Positions 49,401 through 62,674 are shown, counted from the first letter of the stretch. The stretch is 64,000 bases of DNA from Tubiluchus corallicola (GCA_030141605.1 JAQGDQ010000003.1:2561501-2625500); one strand, 5' to 3'. The notes: a model not told the origin generated them from the sequence alone. Translations and numbers: made by a program.

Positions 49401-52360
49401 CGTTGTTATTTACAGGCGGTATAAAAGCTCTTTGGAGCTTTTCTATGAGAGGTCATGATTGTAGATTGCTCTTTATCATTCAGCTACTATATTAATGTTT
49501 TTGTGGCAATCTTTCTTCTTGGTCTCTTCTCTCTCTCTCTCTCGCTCTCTCACGCGCACGCTTTCTCTTCTTTCCTCCATCTCGTTTTTGTCTTTTTTAC
49601 TTTCTTGCATTAATTTTGTCATTTTGCTTTCTTTTTCTTCAATTTCCTTCCTTTTCTCTTTTGTAATAACCGCAGTTCAATTCTTCTGTTAGGAAAATAA
49701 CCGAACTAGCATTTACAAACTTGTTACAAATGCATCTCAAATACAACATCTTTTAATTACATCAAAATGGTTTTCGCTTATGTAGGTTAGTTAAAGAAAA
49801 TTATACAATTAATTATTGTGTAATTATTGTTACAATGTTAAAAAGCGAATTATACAGTGTTGGTTACACAATTTGCCTAGAAAACAAACCATGTATGCTT
49901 TTCTAGACTCGCATTATTGACTGTTGTAAGACTTGGGTCTCGTTACTAATGCTCGTAAGGCCCATAAAAGCCCACTTACGAGACGTTCTGAAAATATTCA
50001 AATGTGTAATACGTTACGCAAACTTAAATGCAAAGCGTGCGCAATTAAAACTCGCGATGCCCGCGCATTCTCATTTGTGCTTATATTCCTAATTAACTGT
50101 CGGTTTCGTTGCAGCTAATTAAACAAACCCAATGCCATCAAAGGAACGTTTTACCAGCAAGAACAACACATGCAGAAGCGAATTAGGAAGGAGTGCAAAT
50201 AATAAGAAAGGCTAATCAATGCTATATTAACACAAGAGTAACGTTGTGGAAATAGAAATGGACCCATATGCATAAATTATACAAGCAAATGATTCTAGTC
50301 AATAAGCATTGCCACTTGACATCTGTCAGATTCCCGTCACTTATTTGTAATTAGTCTACTATCCCATTCTCCCTTTTTAAGAAGCTTCATTTGTAATGTG
50401 CATTTAACCAGAGTTGACATGGGCAATCAAAAATTGAACAACAAATAAAAAATTAAATCCTCCTAATTATATAAATATTAACTGAAGTATAAGTTTAAAT
50501 AAATAGTCTAGAATAGTTACTTCAGTGGTTGTTCCAAATACGTCCTCGTTTTATTCCGACATCTATGTTATACTAATAATTCATATACTTCTCTATACTC
50601 TAGCGTAAGACTCTAACTTGAATTACAATAACAGAATTCATTTTGTAATTTTTGCTCTAAGTATCATTTTATAACCGGTCACGTTTATTGTATTCTTTTT
50701 TCGTCATTTTGTCTTGCCTTGCCATTCCTTTCCTTACCTTAAACTGCTTTATATTGCCTTGCTTTGCTCTACCTTGTCCACTTCTTAAAATTAACCAGGG
50801 ATGAACATGTTAACGGTAATTTAATAGACGTAATACGTGTGCTCACATTTTCAGTTCACGTGCAGAACCTACAGTTGAGTACACTAAAAAAAATAAGAAT
50901 GACACCAAACATCTATATAAAACACTGTTGCTTAAAATACGAAATATACGAAATACATGGAAAAAGGTAAACAGATATGAATAAAAAAGTGACTCACAAT
51001 CCCGAGAAAGTTGTTCTGGCTGAAAATCATCATAGAGACTGTAGCCAGAAAGAACGTGAGTGCACTCTTCACGCGAACAAGATTCAACATAGTCTTCAGA
51101 ACTGTACAATTACGAGTAGGCCTATACAAATTCAGCTGTCTGGACAGTCAGTTGACGTCATGACGAAGTGGAAGTGCCGAATTTTTGGCAAACGACGCCA
51201 AAAGTAGGTAAACAAAACGTCCTTGCCGTGACAGCACCTACATTGAACTCTTAGAAGAAACAAAGCAGACATGACAAAGAAAATGCTGATGAAAGTAATG
51301 ACTAAATGTATATTTGTAAGGAACGTGATAGTCAGTGTGGGACAACCAAAACTGCTGAGACGCTACAAGTTTCAAAGGGTTTCGCACACCTAAGTGTTTT
51401 GGTTGCTGTCATAAGTGCGGGAATAGCATAACGTATCCGATTACAAAGTCAGAATGAAAAGGTGAGCAAGCTGCAAGAGGGACCGCGAAATTTGCAATTC
51501 AAAGAAGTCGTCCTACGAACTGGAAACGAAATGATTGAATGGAACATGCAGCTGACTATTAATCACTATGTCTGGCTGGTTGATAAACATTTGTCAAATT
51601 GTATAATATTATCACCCTTTTTCAAAAATCGAAACTAGGTCTTTACAGACATATTAATTGTGATTCTTTTGGTTTAGCAAGCAGAATAAGTGGTTTCTTG
51701 AGTGATTTTAATTATTATCTTAAGGCTTATTAAATGATTATTATAACAATTCTGATAAGGCGTCGTCAATATTTGAGTTTTCATAGCAAGATAGATGCGG
51801 TCAGTAAAGATCATAAACTCACTTGTTCCTCGTTAAATACAACTTCATGCGCAGTTTCATATCAAACCCGTAACATCCTGTAGCCCTTTGAAAGGAGGAG
51901 CTAAAAAGTGAGATCATCTGCATATCCCAAACAGCCTACAATAATAATTTTATAAACGGCAACCTACGTCACTTTTTAAGTCTGCCAAATAAGTGATCAA
52001 TATAATTATAATGCAATTAAAATACCCGAAAGGACGAAGGATTAAGTTTCTGCATTTCTGTGTGTCTGGAAGAATCCGAGGTAATCAATCACAATCTTGA
52101 AATTAATTCATAAACGATAATCAGTCACAATCTGAAATTAATTAATAAATGATAATTACTCACGAATTCTTTCAATTCAAAATAATTGCAGAAACGTAAT
52201 TTCATAGGTTCATGTGTAAACGTGAGCAAAGTAGCACCTGAAAAATCATGGACTAGCTGACTGGTTGAGAAGTTGGACGGTTGTTCAATATCTGGAAATC
52301 TTGGCTTGGTTAAGATGTTACGGTTATTATCATTCATACTGAAATAAGCTCAGTCATAAT

Positions 52361-52470
52361 CACAAGTGGCTGTGTGGTCTAATTGTCATGGCGTTGGGCT
52401 TGTAATCGAAAGGGTTCCTCGTTTAAATCCATGATTGTAATCCAAATCAGCCCGGTTCCTCATTTCCCTT
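52361..52470 (+). repeat. tRNA-derived SINE-like copy (Thr-type head)
   Basis: The tRNA-like head has an A-box-like TGTGGTCTAATTGTCATGG (52371-52390), an anticodon-loop-like CTTGTAA (52399-52405, anticodon TGT) and a B-box-like CTCGTTTAAATCC (52418-52430). The spacing fits a tRNA(Thr)-derived SINE head, but the acceptor stem does not pair, so I do not call a tRNA gene. The sequence downstream, beginning AATCAGCCCGGTTCC, may be its body. The head differs from that of the copy at 49.2 kb, so these are probably two families. Confidence 0.6.
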
Positions 52471-53614
52471 CTTACGGTCAAAATGAATTTCAAAAATTTA
52501 ATAATTTTTTACGTCATCATTAATCAATGATCGCGAAATTGACAGGTTATAAGTAATTAGATAATCACTAGCTGAAATACAGTCATGACTTTTCCATACA
52601 TTTTTCTTTCGTAGAAATTAATTACAAATGTCTAATTATCGTGGGTTTTTCTCATTGGGAACAATGGAGTGATGGGCAAATCAAGGGACAAATCACAAAT
52701 GTCAAATGTCACACAAGTCACATCATTTTTTTCCTGTTTTCGTGAAACGCACATGTATTCTCACCAAGCTTGGATTTTATGTGCGTAGCGAACACAAAAA
52801 ATAAATGAGATATTTGAATTTAAAAAAAGGTGGACGAACAGACAAAAAACTTGCGCTCTTCATTTTGTGACCCTTCTCATTTACAAACAAAAGCTGGTAA
52901 TAAGAAATAGCACAAATGGCCAAGTATATGCGTATCAAAAAATTAAGGTTTATACATATCAGTTGAACATAGCGAACGGGTTTGTTTTAGTTATAGGAAA
53001 CAATCATGGTAGCTTAGCTGAGTCTGCCGAGAACTCTATCTTCAAACAAATGAAAAAATTGCGGGTCAAGTTAATCTGTAGTGGCACTCCAATAATATTG
53101 ATTAGTGTAAGAAGCCACTAAAGGATGTCAAGAATACAGATGTTAGCTTCCCAGCCACTGTCACCCTCCTACATAATTCACGCGCCACTTCTGACTGAAG
53201 GAGTCGATTCTCCTCAAGTTGCACCAACAACAAGTTGCAGTAACTTTGCGCAGCTCTGGCTGAAGTAGGTCCTATCAAGGTTTAGAGGCGCACTCGCACT
53301 TCGCAGAGATACTGCTACTTTAAAGCACCTAACTGGCTGTGATCTACAATTCCTAAAACTGCACAGCTCCAACGTACAGTATTGTTTTCGAAACATTTGT
53401 GATTTTTCTTAGTTCGGCAGTTTGGTTTGCAACTTAAAATCACTGTTTCAGTCACACGTGATTTTTACATTTTAAACTTGTTTTACATCGAGTTGTATTA
53501 AGCTGAGCAATACGAACTTTGGAATGGTGATTTGTTGAAAATTCCAATTAGTACATTTCCATCTCGGGTGTTCAACAAACTGTAAAAGAGGATGAATGCA
53601 CGAAGAGCGTAAAA

Positions 53615-56600
53615 ATGGGTAAGTATAAAAAACAATTAATTTCTATTTCGTCGCAGATTAATAGCTATTAGAGTAACAGCCGCTCATACACTTGCTGACT
53701 CGCTTCTTCTAGACTTGTTTCCGATTACCATTCCGTTTTCTTTAAATAATTTTTGATGATCAAAACGAAAAAATTCCCGAAATGAGTCAAAATCGGTTCA
53801 TGAGCTCTACAAAGAATTTTAGGTGCGGACATTTGGTAGGAATTCAAAATCTCGCTAGCATCTAAAATGCTCCTAAATTATCCGAATTTATTGAAGACAC
53901 CAATTAATAGTTGATAATAAGATTAAATGAACTAGATTAGTTAATATTTCATTAAAATAATAACGGGCGAAAATTCCATTATTTTGTCAATATTAAGAGG
54001 AATGACATAGAAAAAATTCCAGTATCAACCGAAAACGGGTTCTGCGCTTTTCGAGACAGTATTGCAAAAGCTACTTTTCTTATTACTGTCAGCATAAATA
54101 GGCATTGTTGATACAACGTTTTCGCTTGTTTTCATCAAGGTGACCGTCTGCTGGATATTCCCTGCAGAGTGTGCGGTGACAGAAGTTCCGGTAAACATTA
54201 TGGCATTTACAGTTGTGATGGTAAGCTGTGATCTTATGTTCTAGAAGGTCCTTCATTTTTGTAACGTAACAAACGTAACAAGGTAATAGCAAGGATTTTT
54301 TACATTCGACAAAATAGGCTTATAAGGTGTGCTACATGCACCACAGCAAAAATAGGTTTATATTGGCGTAATGATACAATAGAAAGCTGGTAACACGGTG
54401 CTCTGGAATGAAGCCTGGGAACTGAAATATTATTTTAATGCTCTTTTTTCCTTTTTTCTCAGCAAGAAGTTCAGATTCTGAGGCAATTGAAATCTGGCAG
54501 TATAGTTGTCTCAAACATTCTCAGGAACCGCTCAGTAGGTACTAATGCAGATCCAGAAGAATAGAAATCTTATAAATAATCTTCTAGTGATAGGAGGTAC
54601 TAATGTTCTTCTTGCAGCAAGTGAGGTTGAAACTGACAAGGAAACAATTTTATGGTAAAGAAGTATGCAGATAAGCCTGAGCAAAATTTTTGGGTTAATA
54701 GAGCTGTTTGCTGGTATATGATGAGGTTCTCAACGCCTCAATGGAGCCACTACAACAGTTGTTGTTGTTGTTCTTGTTATAGGATGTTCGGGTTTCTTCA
54801 AGCGAAGTATTCACTGTAATCGGGTGTATACCTGCAAAGCACCAGCAGAACAGAGAGGAAAATGTCCAGTTGATAAAAAACACCGAAATCAATGCAGAGC
54901 TTGTAGACTTATCAAATGCTTCGCAGTCAACATGAATAAAGATGGTATGATTATTTTTAATGCAAAAATTTTTCTTAGCAGGACTGCATCCCTAAAATTC
55001 GCCTCAACTATAAACAAGTTTTTTACTTAATAATTTTTATGACATCAGAACAGTGTGCTGTGTTTTAAAAAAGTAAGATGCGGGTGGACTGAATTTTACT
55101 GTGGCTTCTTTTGTGTCTGACATTTTGTCCTTGGTGTGAATAAGTATGCTTTTCTACATTTTCTATAGTAAGCAGTGCTTGTTGTCACAGAAAAGTTTAG
55201 TTTTGTAGATTAAAACAGAACAAGAAATTTTGCTAGCAGACATATCGTTGTGAAATAGACGACATGCCGTTTTTTTTTGTTGCTGTGTCGTTGTTGTTCG
55301 GCAGACTGCAAGCCTAAGTTCAGCACTAAACGGAAAAGTCTGCTACTAATTTTGAATGGGTGTGGTAGGACCTAAATCTTGCTAATTATTAGGAATATTA
55401 TCTGAGCCGAGATGAGCCATTGAACTGACAGAGGTGTCCTAGCAATAATAACAATTAGCTGTTGCAAGTTAAGTAACTTAAATTGCAAACAGTTACAAGA
55501 GAGGCATAGCTTGAAAAAGGCACCAGGTTATAACGCCTCTTCTTTCGTGTCAATAGATATTGTTACCTAATGCATAATGTACCTGTATAACCACTAGTTG
55601 GTAGCAATCTTCTAAGATTATACTAGACTAGTTTATTTTGAAATACTAAGTGAGGAAGAATACGGAAGAAAGGAACTGTCAGAAAGGGGCATATTTTCAA
55701 ATCAATCACTCGATTTGAATAACTTCCAAATTTGACAAGTTGGGATACAAAAATCACCATACGAATTTACCAAAAGCGACGAAGAACAAACTTTTTCGCA
55801 TATGTTAATTAATCGATAATTAATCACTTATACTATATTTCAGCCGTGCAGCACGAACGAGGACCACGTAAACAAAAAAGTTATCTCCTGCAGAACAAAC
55901 CACCTCTCATCTCCCACCTTTTGAAGGTGAACACTTCTAGCCTAGCGTCAAATTTTAATGAAATCGAACCTTTTATGGAAATGCTAAAGCAAGCGGAAGT
56001 TCAGAATGATCTAAACGCACGTCAGCTAGTCGACAATGTGAGTGAATTCGACCTGACGAAATTGTCTGGTCTACAAGAACTAGCTGCCAAGCTACTGTTC
56101 AACAACTTGCAGTGGCTGAGAGCGTTACCGGTGTTTAACACTATGAACTGTGAAGATAAGGTTGGTAATTAAGTAATTTGCTCATTCATTATTGACTAAG
56201 CTCAACAAACTAATGTAATGGCTTTAAAGACAGTTGTAAACGTTTTTGTGCTCATCAAGCCCTTATATTTTCTTAGTATGAAATAGATTTTAACCTGGGT
56301 AGACATTAGACATCATGCGTATGTGTGATGAAAAAAATTGTTTTTGTGGTTGTGAACTTCAAGCCAAAGATGCTAAGAAAATCTAAGGAGATTTATTCTC
56401 AATGGCTATCACATCCTGAGTAACTGCAGGTCGTTTTCACAGTCGTGGTTTCTTTCAACAATAGTTCATGACTCTTTGTATTTAATTGGTAAACTGGGAG
56501 TGAGGAGTACGTATGAAAATTGGACCTTTAATAAAGAATGTACTAAGTCCGAGGTACATATCATTTTAAGGCTTACGATAAGACTTGAGATGAGTTGAGA

Positions 56601-58230
56601 CAACATATAATGGATAATAATTGAAAAGTGCACGGAAATTAATGAAGCTAAATCTTGTTTGCATACATTAAAATGGCTAGTGAACCCGATGGTAATGAAC
56701 AACATTAAATACATGTATTTATTCCTTAGACCCAATAGAACTTTTTTGCAGAAAGCCATATTTACTATGACCTTAATGCAGATTTGCAAAAGCTCTTGCA
56801 ATTAAAATGTCCCAAGTTTCAAATACGTTTATTGCAAGATCGTTTATTTGGTATTCACACTTTGGTTTAGGAAATTTTGCTACAACAATCGTGGAAAGAC
56901 CTGTTCATTCTTAGTCTTGCACAATGGATGTCACGACATGACATCCTGAAGCGGCTGGATTTCAGTTTAACTTTAACATCACCATTTACTACTCGTTATC
57001 TACAGGAAATACTTTACCGCTACCAACAGCATCACATAGATGAAATAGAGTTCACTTGCCTAAAACTGCTGGTTCTTTTTCGATTTGGTAAGAAATATTT
57101 AAATGATGAAATGACATTCAACTTGTCTTTTTCAAATTTAAGTTATTTAACACTTATAATTAGTTTCTTACACTTGCAAAAAAGTGCTTAAAACCTCCTA
57201 TGAGCTAGACACGAAATAAGATCTGAAAATGTAAATTTCGTTTAAGAATAAAACACGTTAAAAACCGAATTTGGCGATTTCAATTGTGCGATGCATGAAG
57301 TGATCAGGTTTTACCCACAGTGATAGAAAATGGCGCAACGGGACAAATAAACAGTCTACTTAAAAGATGATGCAGACAATACTAATACGCAGTGGTTTCA
57401 GCTATTAAGCCATGGAAGAACTAGAATAGCACAAAACTTTTGAAACTGCAACATACCTGTTCTGTGATTTTTAGTTTCACCAGAACTACATTATCGTTGT
57501 GAGAAAAGTATGCTTTCCCTGCAGTGCAAAGGTATTTATGGCAAATTCTGGCAATGACGCAATGAAGCCTATTAATTCTATGCGTGCAACATGCATTGTA
57601 TTACAAAAAAATGCTATGTGCTGTATAATAGGCACATACAGACTATAATTATTTCTGAACAGTACTTGTAAATTTGGTACACACTATTTTGGCATTCAAT
57701 GATTTCAACAGCTTTAGCACTTCTCACCTCATTACCCAGAAACTTGTGTGTTCATCCAAGTAATATCTATAAAGTATGAAGTGTGATGATTTCTACCTTT
57801 TCAGAAAGTTAAAAATCACCATGCCGAATAATAATTATCGTGTGTAAGTTCCTCTAGAAAAATTACACAAACACATATTAACTTCAACATTGCTTTATTT
57901 ATTGGACAACTATTGTGACAAAGGCAATGATAACATTTCCAATGATGGCATTTCCTATGACAATATTCTGATGTTTCAGATGTGCTAGAACTATCAAACC
58001 GTGAGCACATTGAGTTTGTCCAGGATCAAGCCCAGGTGCTGCTATTGCAAAGCTCTCGACAGGCCCACCCTAACCAACCAACACGATTTGGGCGACTGCT
58101 TCTTATACTTCCAAGTTTAAAAGTAATCAGCTACCATCTAATAGAAAGAATGTTTTTCCAGAAAACTATTGGATCAGTACCTCTAGACAGGTTAATCATT
58201 AATATTTACAATAGTTCCAATAGTGGATAA
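53615..58230 (+). CDS. NR2E3: NR2E-family nuclear receptor, PNR/Hr51 (NR2E3)-like, 6 exons
   Basis: Zinc-finger transcription factor; relatives act in photoreceptor and neuron identity (PNR, Hr51, fax-1) or neural progenitors (TLX). Exons: 53615-53618, 54140-54220, 54783-54944, 55844-56160, 56871-57087, 57980-58230; 1032 nt, 343 aa. Zinc cysteines: C10, C13, C27, C30, then C46, C56, C66, C69. The P-box region reads [12 protein letters not shown] and the T-box region [16 protein letters not shown]. Nine residues separate C46 from C56, the Hr51/PNR-like spacing; TLX has seven as I remember it. With HYGIYSCDG and KRSIH this favours NR2E3-like over TLX. The ligand-binding domain spans about 110-343: [13 protein letters not shown], then [30 protein letters not shown], and the NR2E signature [14 protein letters not shown] near the C-terminus. 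The hinge is short. The first exon supplies only ATGG and is the least certain part; a longer upstream exon is possible. The exon 4 donor is GTTGGT, the one that keeps phase and alignment. Confidence 0.92.
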
Positions 58231-58378
58231 CCGTGTACTTGTATGAACTATAACCTTTCCATTGTTATTATTGTTGTTTTATATCTCAATAGATGGTAGT
58301 CGCAGTACTATAACCAAGTTGTGTAAGCAGTCACACGTCTGACAAGCTTTGTAACTTCGGGAGACATGCATGGATGGT

Positions 58379-58384
58379 AATAAA
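58379..58384 (+). other. Candidate poly(A) signal for the NR2E gene
   Basis: AATAAA on the plus strand about 150 nt past the NR2E stop codon, in the short gap before the convergent mL54 gene. Position and exact hexamer support it; transcript evidence is lacking. Confidence 0.55.
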
Positions 58385-58666
58385 AGAAAATCACATACTT
58401 ATTTAATTTTTTTTCTAAAATTACAAGAAATTTTTAATTGCAAGAAACTGATACTAGAACTCTAGCAACAGCATACAAAACATGTTGTATTAGCATTTAA
58501 ATTTCTATTCTACAATGCAACAATTATGTAACCTGATCCACGAATAATGGTAGTACTGAGGAAACTCGTTTTATAGTATACTTTAAATTTTTAATTGGTC
58601 TGATTTCGTTTATTAGTTAGTTTTAAGCTAAGTAAATCTAAACAGTGACATAAATCAACAAAATAA

Positions 58667-58672
58667 TTTATT
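58667..58672 (-). other. Candidate poly(A) signal for mL54
   Basis: AATAAA on the minus strand about 230 nt past the mL54 stop codon, inside the 670-bp convergent gap with the NR2E gene. The two candidate cleavage sites face each other about 280 bp apart. Confidence 0.5.
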
Positions 58673-58902
58673 GTACAGCAAAAGCTAAATTATAGGACTA
58701 ATACTTATGAAAATTAAAAACTACTTAATGTCCAAGTTAAATTTTTTGTATTATTATACTAATTTATTTAGTACCGTTTAATAACTCACATCATGCTGAA
58801 CATAATGCTAACAAAAAGTAACAAATACTGTGTCATAAAGCGAACTTACTGCAAATGTCACTAATCAGTTACAAGAAACATCAAACATTGAGAATTTATC
58901 AT

Positions 58903-61900
58903 TTATCGATTTGGCATTTTTCTAAGTTCCTTTACTTTCAACAAGGAAAGTGTCCGTCGGTTGTTAATTTTACGAAGTCGCTTCCAAAAGTAAAACGTAT
59001 CTTGATCAATTTCTTCTAGGGGTGGAGGAGGTCCTAGCCGTAGCTTCCAAAGCCATTCAGGATACTCTGAGTCAGGCAATAACTTGGGATCCTCGCCACC
59101 TTTCATAATATTTGCTCCGCAACAATAGTTTACTAGTTTGTGAGGATCACTTTCAACTTCAAGTTCCTTTTTTGATGACACAGCAAGGCCCTTTCCTGGA
59201 AAATAACAAAAAATAAATACCAGAGGATGCAAAAGCACACTAGATTTACTATGCCAGCAAAAATTCAGATATTGTTCAAACTGCAGAGAAGTGGATCGTC
59301 TCATTTTACATATCTAAAATGTAAAAACTCAGCAGTTTTACTGCTGTTGATGAGCACAGAATCTCTTCTCTGTACAAAATTAATTGTTGCAAGTACAATT
59401 ACAGTTCATAGATCAGTACAATTACAGTTCAAAGATCCAAAACAGTATATTAAAGCAACTTAACAGTGTCACACATTGTTATTAGTGTCATACAATAAAA
59501 GATGTAAAGCAGCAGTCTAGCCTACATGCTTCTCCTGGATCAAAATCCAGAAAAGTTGCGAGGGTTCAAGATCCATAAAATCTGCACGCATCCAGTCCCA
59601 CCACTATTATTTCAGAAACCAATCAAATGAAATTATTCTATGGCACTTGTACCTAAGCTCGCATTAAAGTATCTTAGTCAATCAAATGGATGTACCAATG
59701 TCAAGAAAATGTGGAAAGATTGAAGGCTCAAAGTGGCTTATGCTTTTGCATTTCACCTGAAACACTTGTACGTGAAAAAGCAGTCAAAACGTAGTAAAAA
59801 ATATATATTACACTATGAAGATCCTGCACCATTCACACACATATAGAATTTTAGAAATCTAGAAAGCTTTTAAAAGACTGATTTCCAAATGAAATGTTTT
59901 CTGCTTGAAAACCATGTTTCAATATTTAAATCATAAACATGTTTACTTTAATAATAATAAGTAAAAAAACAGTTGAACATTATGACCCTATAGAGCCATG
60001 TTATGTAATTATAAACAACACAAATTTGAACTGACTATCCATTTATCACAAAAATGAGATGTACATTTATGATAAGAGAAGTTGTTTGTTAGATAACTGT
60101 ACAGCAATACAAGTATTAAGCTGTGGGCTTCTACAAAGGTTGTGACTGCCAAATTTGAAAACTTCTCATGTGCAAACTGTATAATGAAAAACAAAATTTA
60201 TCAAATTGCCAGTTGTTTCCACAGCCCAAAACTCGTCACGTAATCAACATGTTGCTTTTTCAAAAACAAAGCACAGAAGAAAAACACACACATTTTTTCC
60301 TTATGCCGCAGTAGGTATGTGCATGTGCTGAACTTCAGCAGTTTAAATCTAATGGTTACAGTCTTAATGTGACCAAGACTGAACAGTACATGGTGATGCT
60401 ACATCTTTTAGAAATAAAGCAAATATCTGGCTAATTTTCTAGGGACCAAAGCACAGAAAAATACTAGCCTTGGCCGCATTTCCAAGCTTAAAAACATTAT
60501 TGAAAATCCTGATCTCACCACAAAAACTTCTGTCATCACTTGTACAGCCAGTATTCTTACATAATTCTGAATTGCGGATAGTCAAGGTTGTTCAAAGAAT
60601 AAAGTTGATGCATTCAAAAAACATCTATACCACAAAATGTTGGGTATAAAATGGCCAAAGAAAATTTCAAATCAGGACATATAATAATTTAACAAACAAG
60701 AATGGAGTGAGGTCATACAGAAGCGTGTCATCATTATACTACGAGATTTCTCACTAAAACAGAATTACACTAACCACTAATAATGCTCGAGAAGAAGACA
60801 AGAGGAGAACAGCTCACATACTATTTTTACTTAGATGTTCTGAAGGCAGATTTATTAAATGCTCCACTTGATTTAAACAACAGAGATACTTGGCATGTGA
60901 CAGCAAACAGGGAGACATGACACCAAATCATAGGTGGTGCCGTGTTACGTAAAGAAACGATTAATATGACATAATAGGTTTTAAATTCCTAATAATTATC
61001 ATATTATTATGATGTTGATGCGATACTGAGAATACCTTGAACCCAGTTAAGCCCGCAAATAAGGATACAGTTTCCAGTAAAATCACAAACTTTTTTCAAT
61101 GTTTCCCAGTTTTCACTTAGAAAAGAGAGGCCACTTATAAATTATAAAACTGCATATGTAAGCTTATTAAACAGTGAAACCTGGGAAAGTGTTTACCCCG
61201 TTAATGATTGAAATGCTTCACAGCTTTTATATAGTAATAAAATGACATATCTTCACAAAAATTTTGACCATAGTAAAAACCATGGTCCCCATGGTTAATT
61301 AGGGACCACATCAGGGAACAATCAAATATATCAAATTTAGGTCAAGAACTGAACCATGTATGAACAATGAAAAGCTTGATCTTATACTTGCTCGAGATAA
61401 TCTTAAAATTAGGGAATTAAGGCTAAAAGTACCAAACCCAAAACCATTTACAAACAGTATTTTTACTATAGAAATCTAGCTCAATACAAAGTTCACAAGA
61501 AAACCAAGAATTTTTTAGTAATAAGTTAAATGAAAGTGAAAGTAATCCTAAAAATATATTGACACACGTCATAAATCTGGGACACAGTAGTAATTCTAAG
61601 GAGATAAATCAAACTGTTTTGAAAATAAATAAGAAACTTAAATATTGCATGCTGTATCAATAATTTTTATATTATCGCAGTAAAGTAACTGACTAGTAAA
61701 ATCAAATAAATCTGCTCAAGATTTATACAGACTGCTTATTCCACTACTTGCTATGTTTCACACACAGTACTACAATTATACAGCGAGACGTTTATCCGAC
61801 TCTGGCCATAAAAGCCGTAACGGAATTCTCGATAACAGGTACTTGCAATCTCTATCACTTTCTCGTACCAACTTTGTTTGAATATTAAAGTGTATTTTGT

Positions 61901-62207
61901 TCATTAATTGCTTCTTTTACTAATTTTGTTTTAGTTGTTTTAATCACTATGTACTTGTAGCACGTTAATTTTTTGTAATCCACCTTTTGTTACAGTGGCA
62001 ACTATACTAACTCAATCAACAATGTTAGATTCTGTGATGTAAAATCGAATAACGCATAAGTAGGCAACATACTTTACCTTTCTTTGGCGCGACAACAGCA
62101 TAACCAGCTGCTTGTTGTATTTTTAATACATCGCGAAAATAAGTGACGTTCTTGAATGAAAAAATGAAAACTTTTTGCAACAAATGACATTTAGTGTACG
62201 CCGCCAT
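58903..62207 (-). CDS. MRPL54: Mitochondrial large ribosomal subunit protein mL54, 2 exons, complete
   Basis: Structural protein of the animal mitochondrial 39S subunit. Exons (minus): 62207-62078 and 59195-58903; 423 nt, 140 aa (human about 138). The exon join gives PKKGKGLAVSSKKEL. Residues 1-40 form an uncharged-to-basic N-terminus rich in aromatic residues, consistent with a mitochondrial presequence. The family core follows: SDPHKLVNYCCGANIMKGGE, then LLPDSEYPEWLWKLRLGPP and LEEIDQDTFYFWKRLRK, the mL54 signature (DSEYP-WL--L-LG, then a Trp/Phe-Trp-x-RLRK helix). The start is the ATG at 62207; three codons upstream the frame has only a GTG. The 2.9-kb intron contains a dead reverse-transcriptase fragment. 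It is convergent with the NR2E gene. Confidence 0.94.
60360..60840 (+). pseudogene. Decayed non-LTR reverse-transcriptase fragment in the mL54 intron
   Basis: Translating the plus strand across several frameshifts gives, in order, VTKTE-YMVMLHL, then FLGTKAQKNTSLGRISKLKN, IIENPDLTTKTSVITCTASI, LTYNSELRIV, VDAFKKHLYHKMLGIKWPKK and ISNQDI. This is the order of conserved pieces C-terminal to the FADD box in many endonuclease-reverse transcriptase elements (YLG-I...; I-KLK--I-N-DLS--TK...; LYG-E-W; FE--CYR-MLGI-W---ISN-E). Stops and frame changes make it a dead copy. It is antisense to the host gene mL54. Confidence 0.65.
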
Positions 62208-62624
62208 CTTATCCACAATGGAAAAGGACTTCGCTAGTTCACCGACGCAACATGTATTTTTGGGGCATCCGCTAGGAATCGTTGAATGAGTTTTTAGCTC
62301 GAATTTAATTCAAACCTAAAATTGTAGATTCGAATAATTCGGCACTTTAACTATATAAGTTATTCATCATTAGAACATCGTGTAATCAGCGGTTCAGCAC
62401 AATTTCGATGCGACTTCTGTGCACAATTCTCAAAGGATAAGAAATGGCGCACCTGAAATAAGTTTCAGAAAAATCACCTTGATAATTATATCACTTTACA
62501 GCAATTGTATGCATATATCATACTCGCGTTAAAAGGAATTTTTGTTTGTTTTTATTTTAAATCTCTGCAATACTGTTCCGACGGCACCATTGCGTGATGT
62601 CACCTATGCAAACATATGTCAGGG

Positions 62625-62674
<50 letters not shown>

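Larger units (their letters stand above)
48399..53614. other. Divergent intergenic region between the IQ-motif gene and the NR2E gene
   Basis: The region should include both promoters. A GC-richer stretch at 48540-48700 immediately upstream of the IQ-gene start is the most promoter-like. Two tRNA-derived SINE-like copies lie at 49.23-49.40 and 52.36-52.47 kb. A CTCTCT run is at 49529-49552, and a degenerate 37-bp tandem repeat is at 52082-52155. No supported gene was found; several 60-90 codon frames show no recognisable features. Confidence 0.5.

Noticed and set aside
49231-52440. Two possible functional tRNA genes
   Set aside because: Internal promoter boxes are present, but the acceptor and T stems do not pair; better explained as SINE heads.
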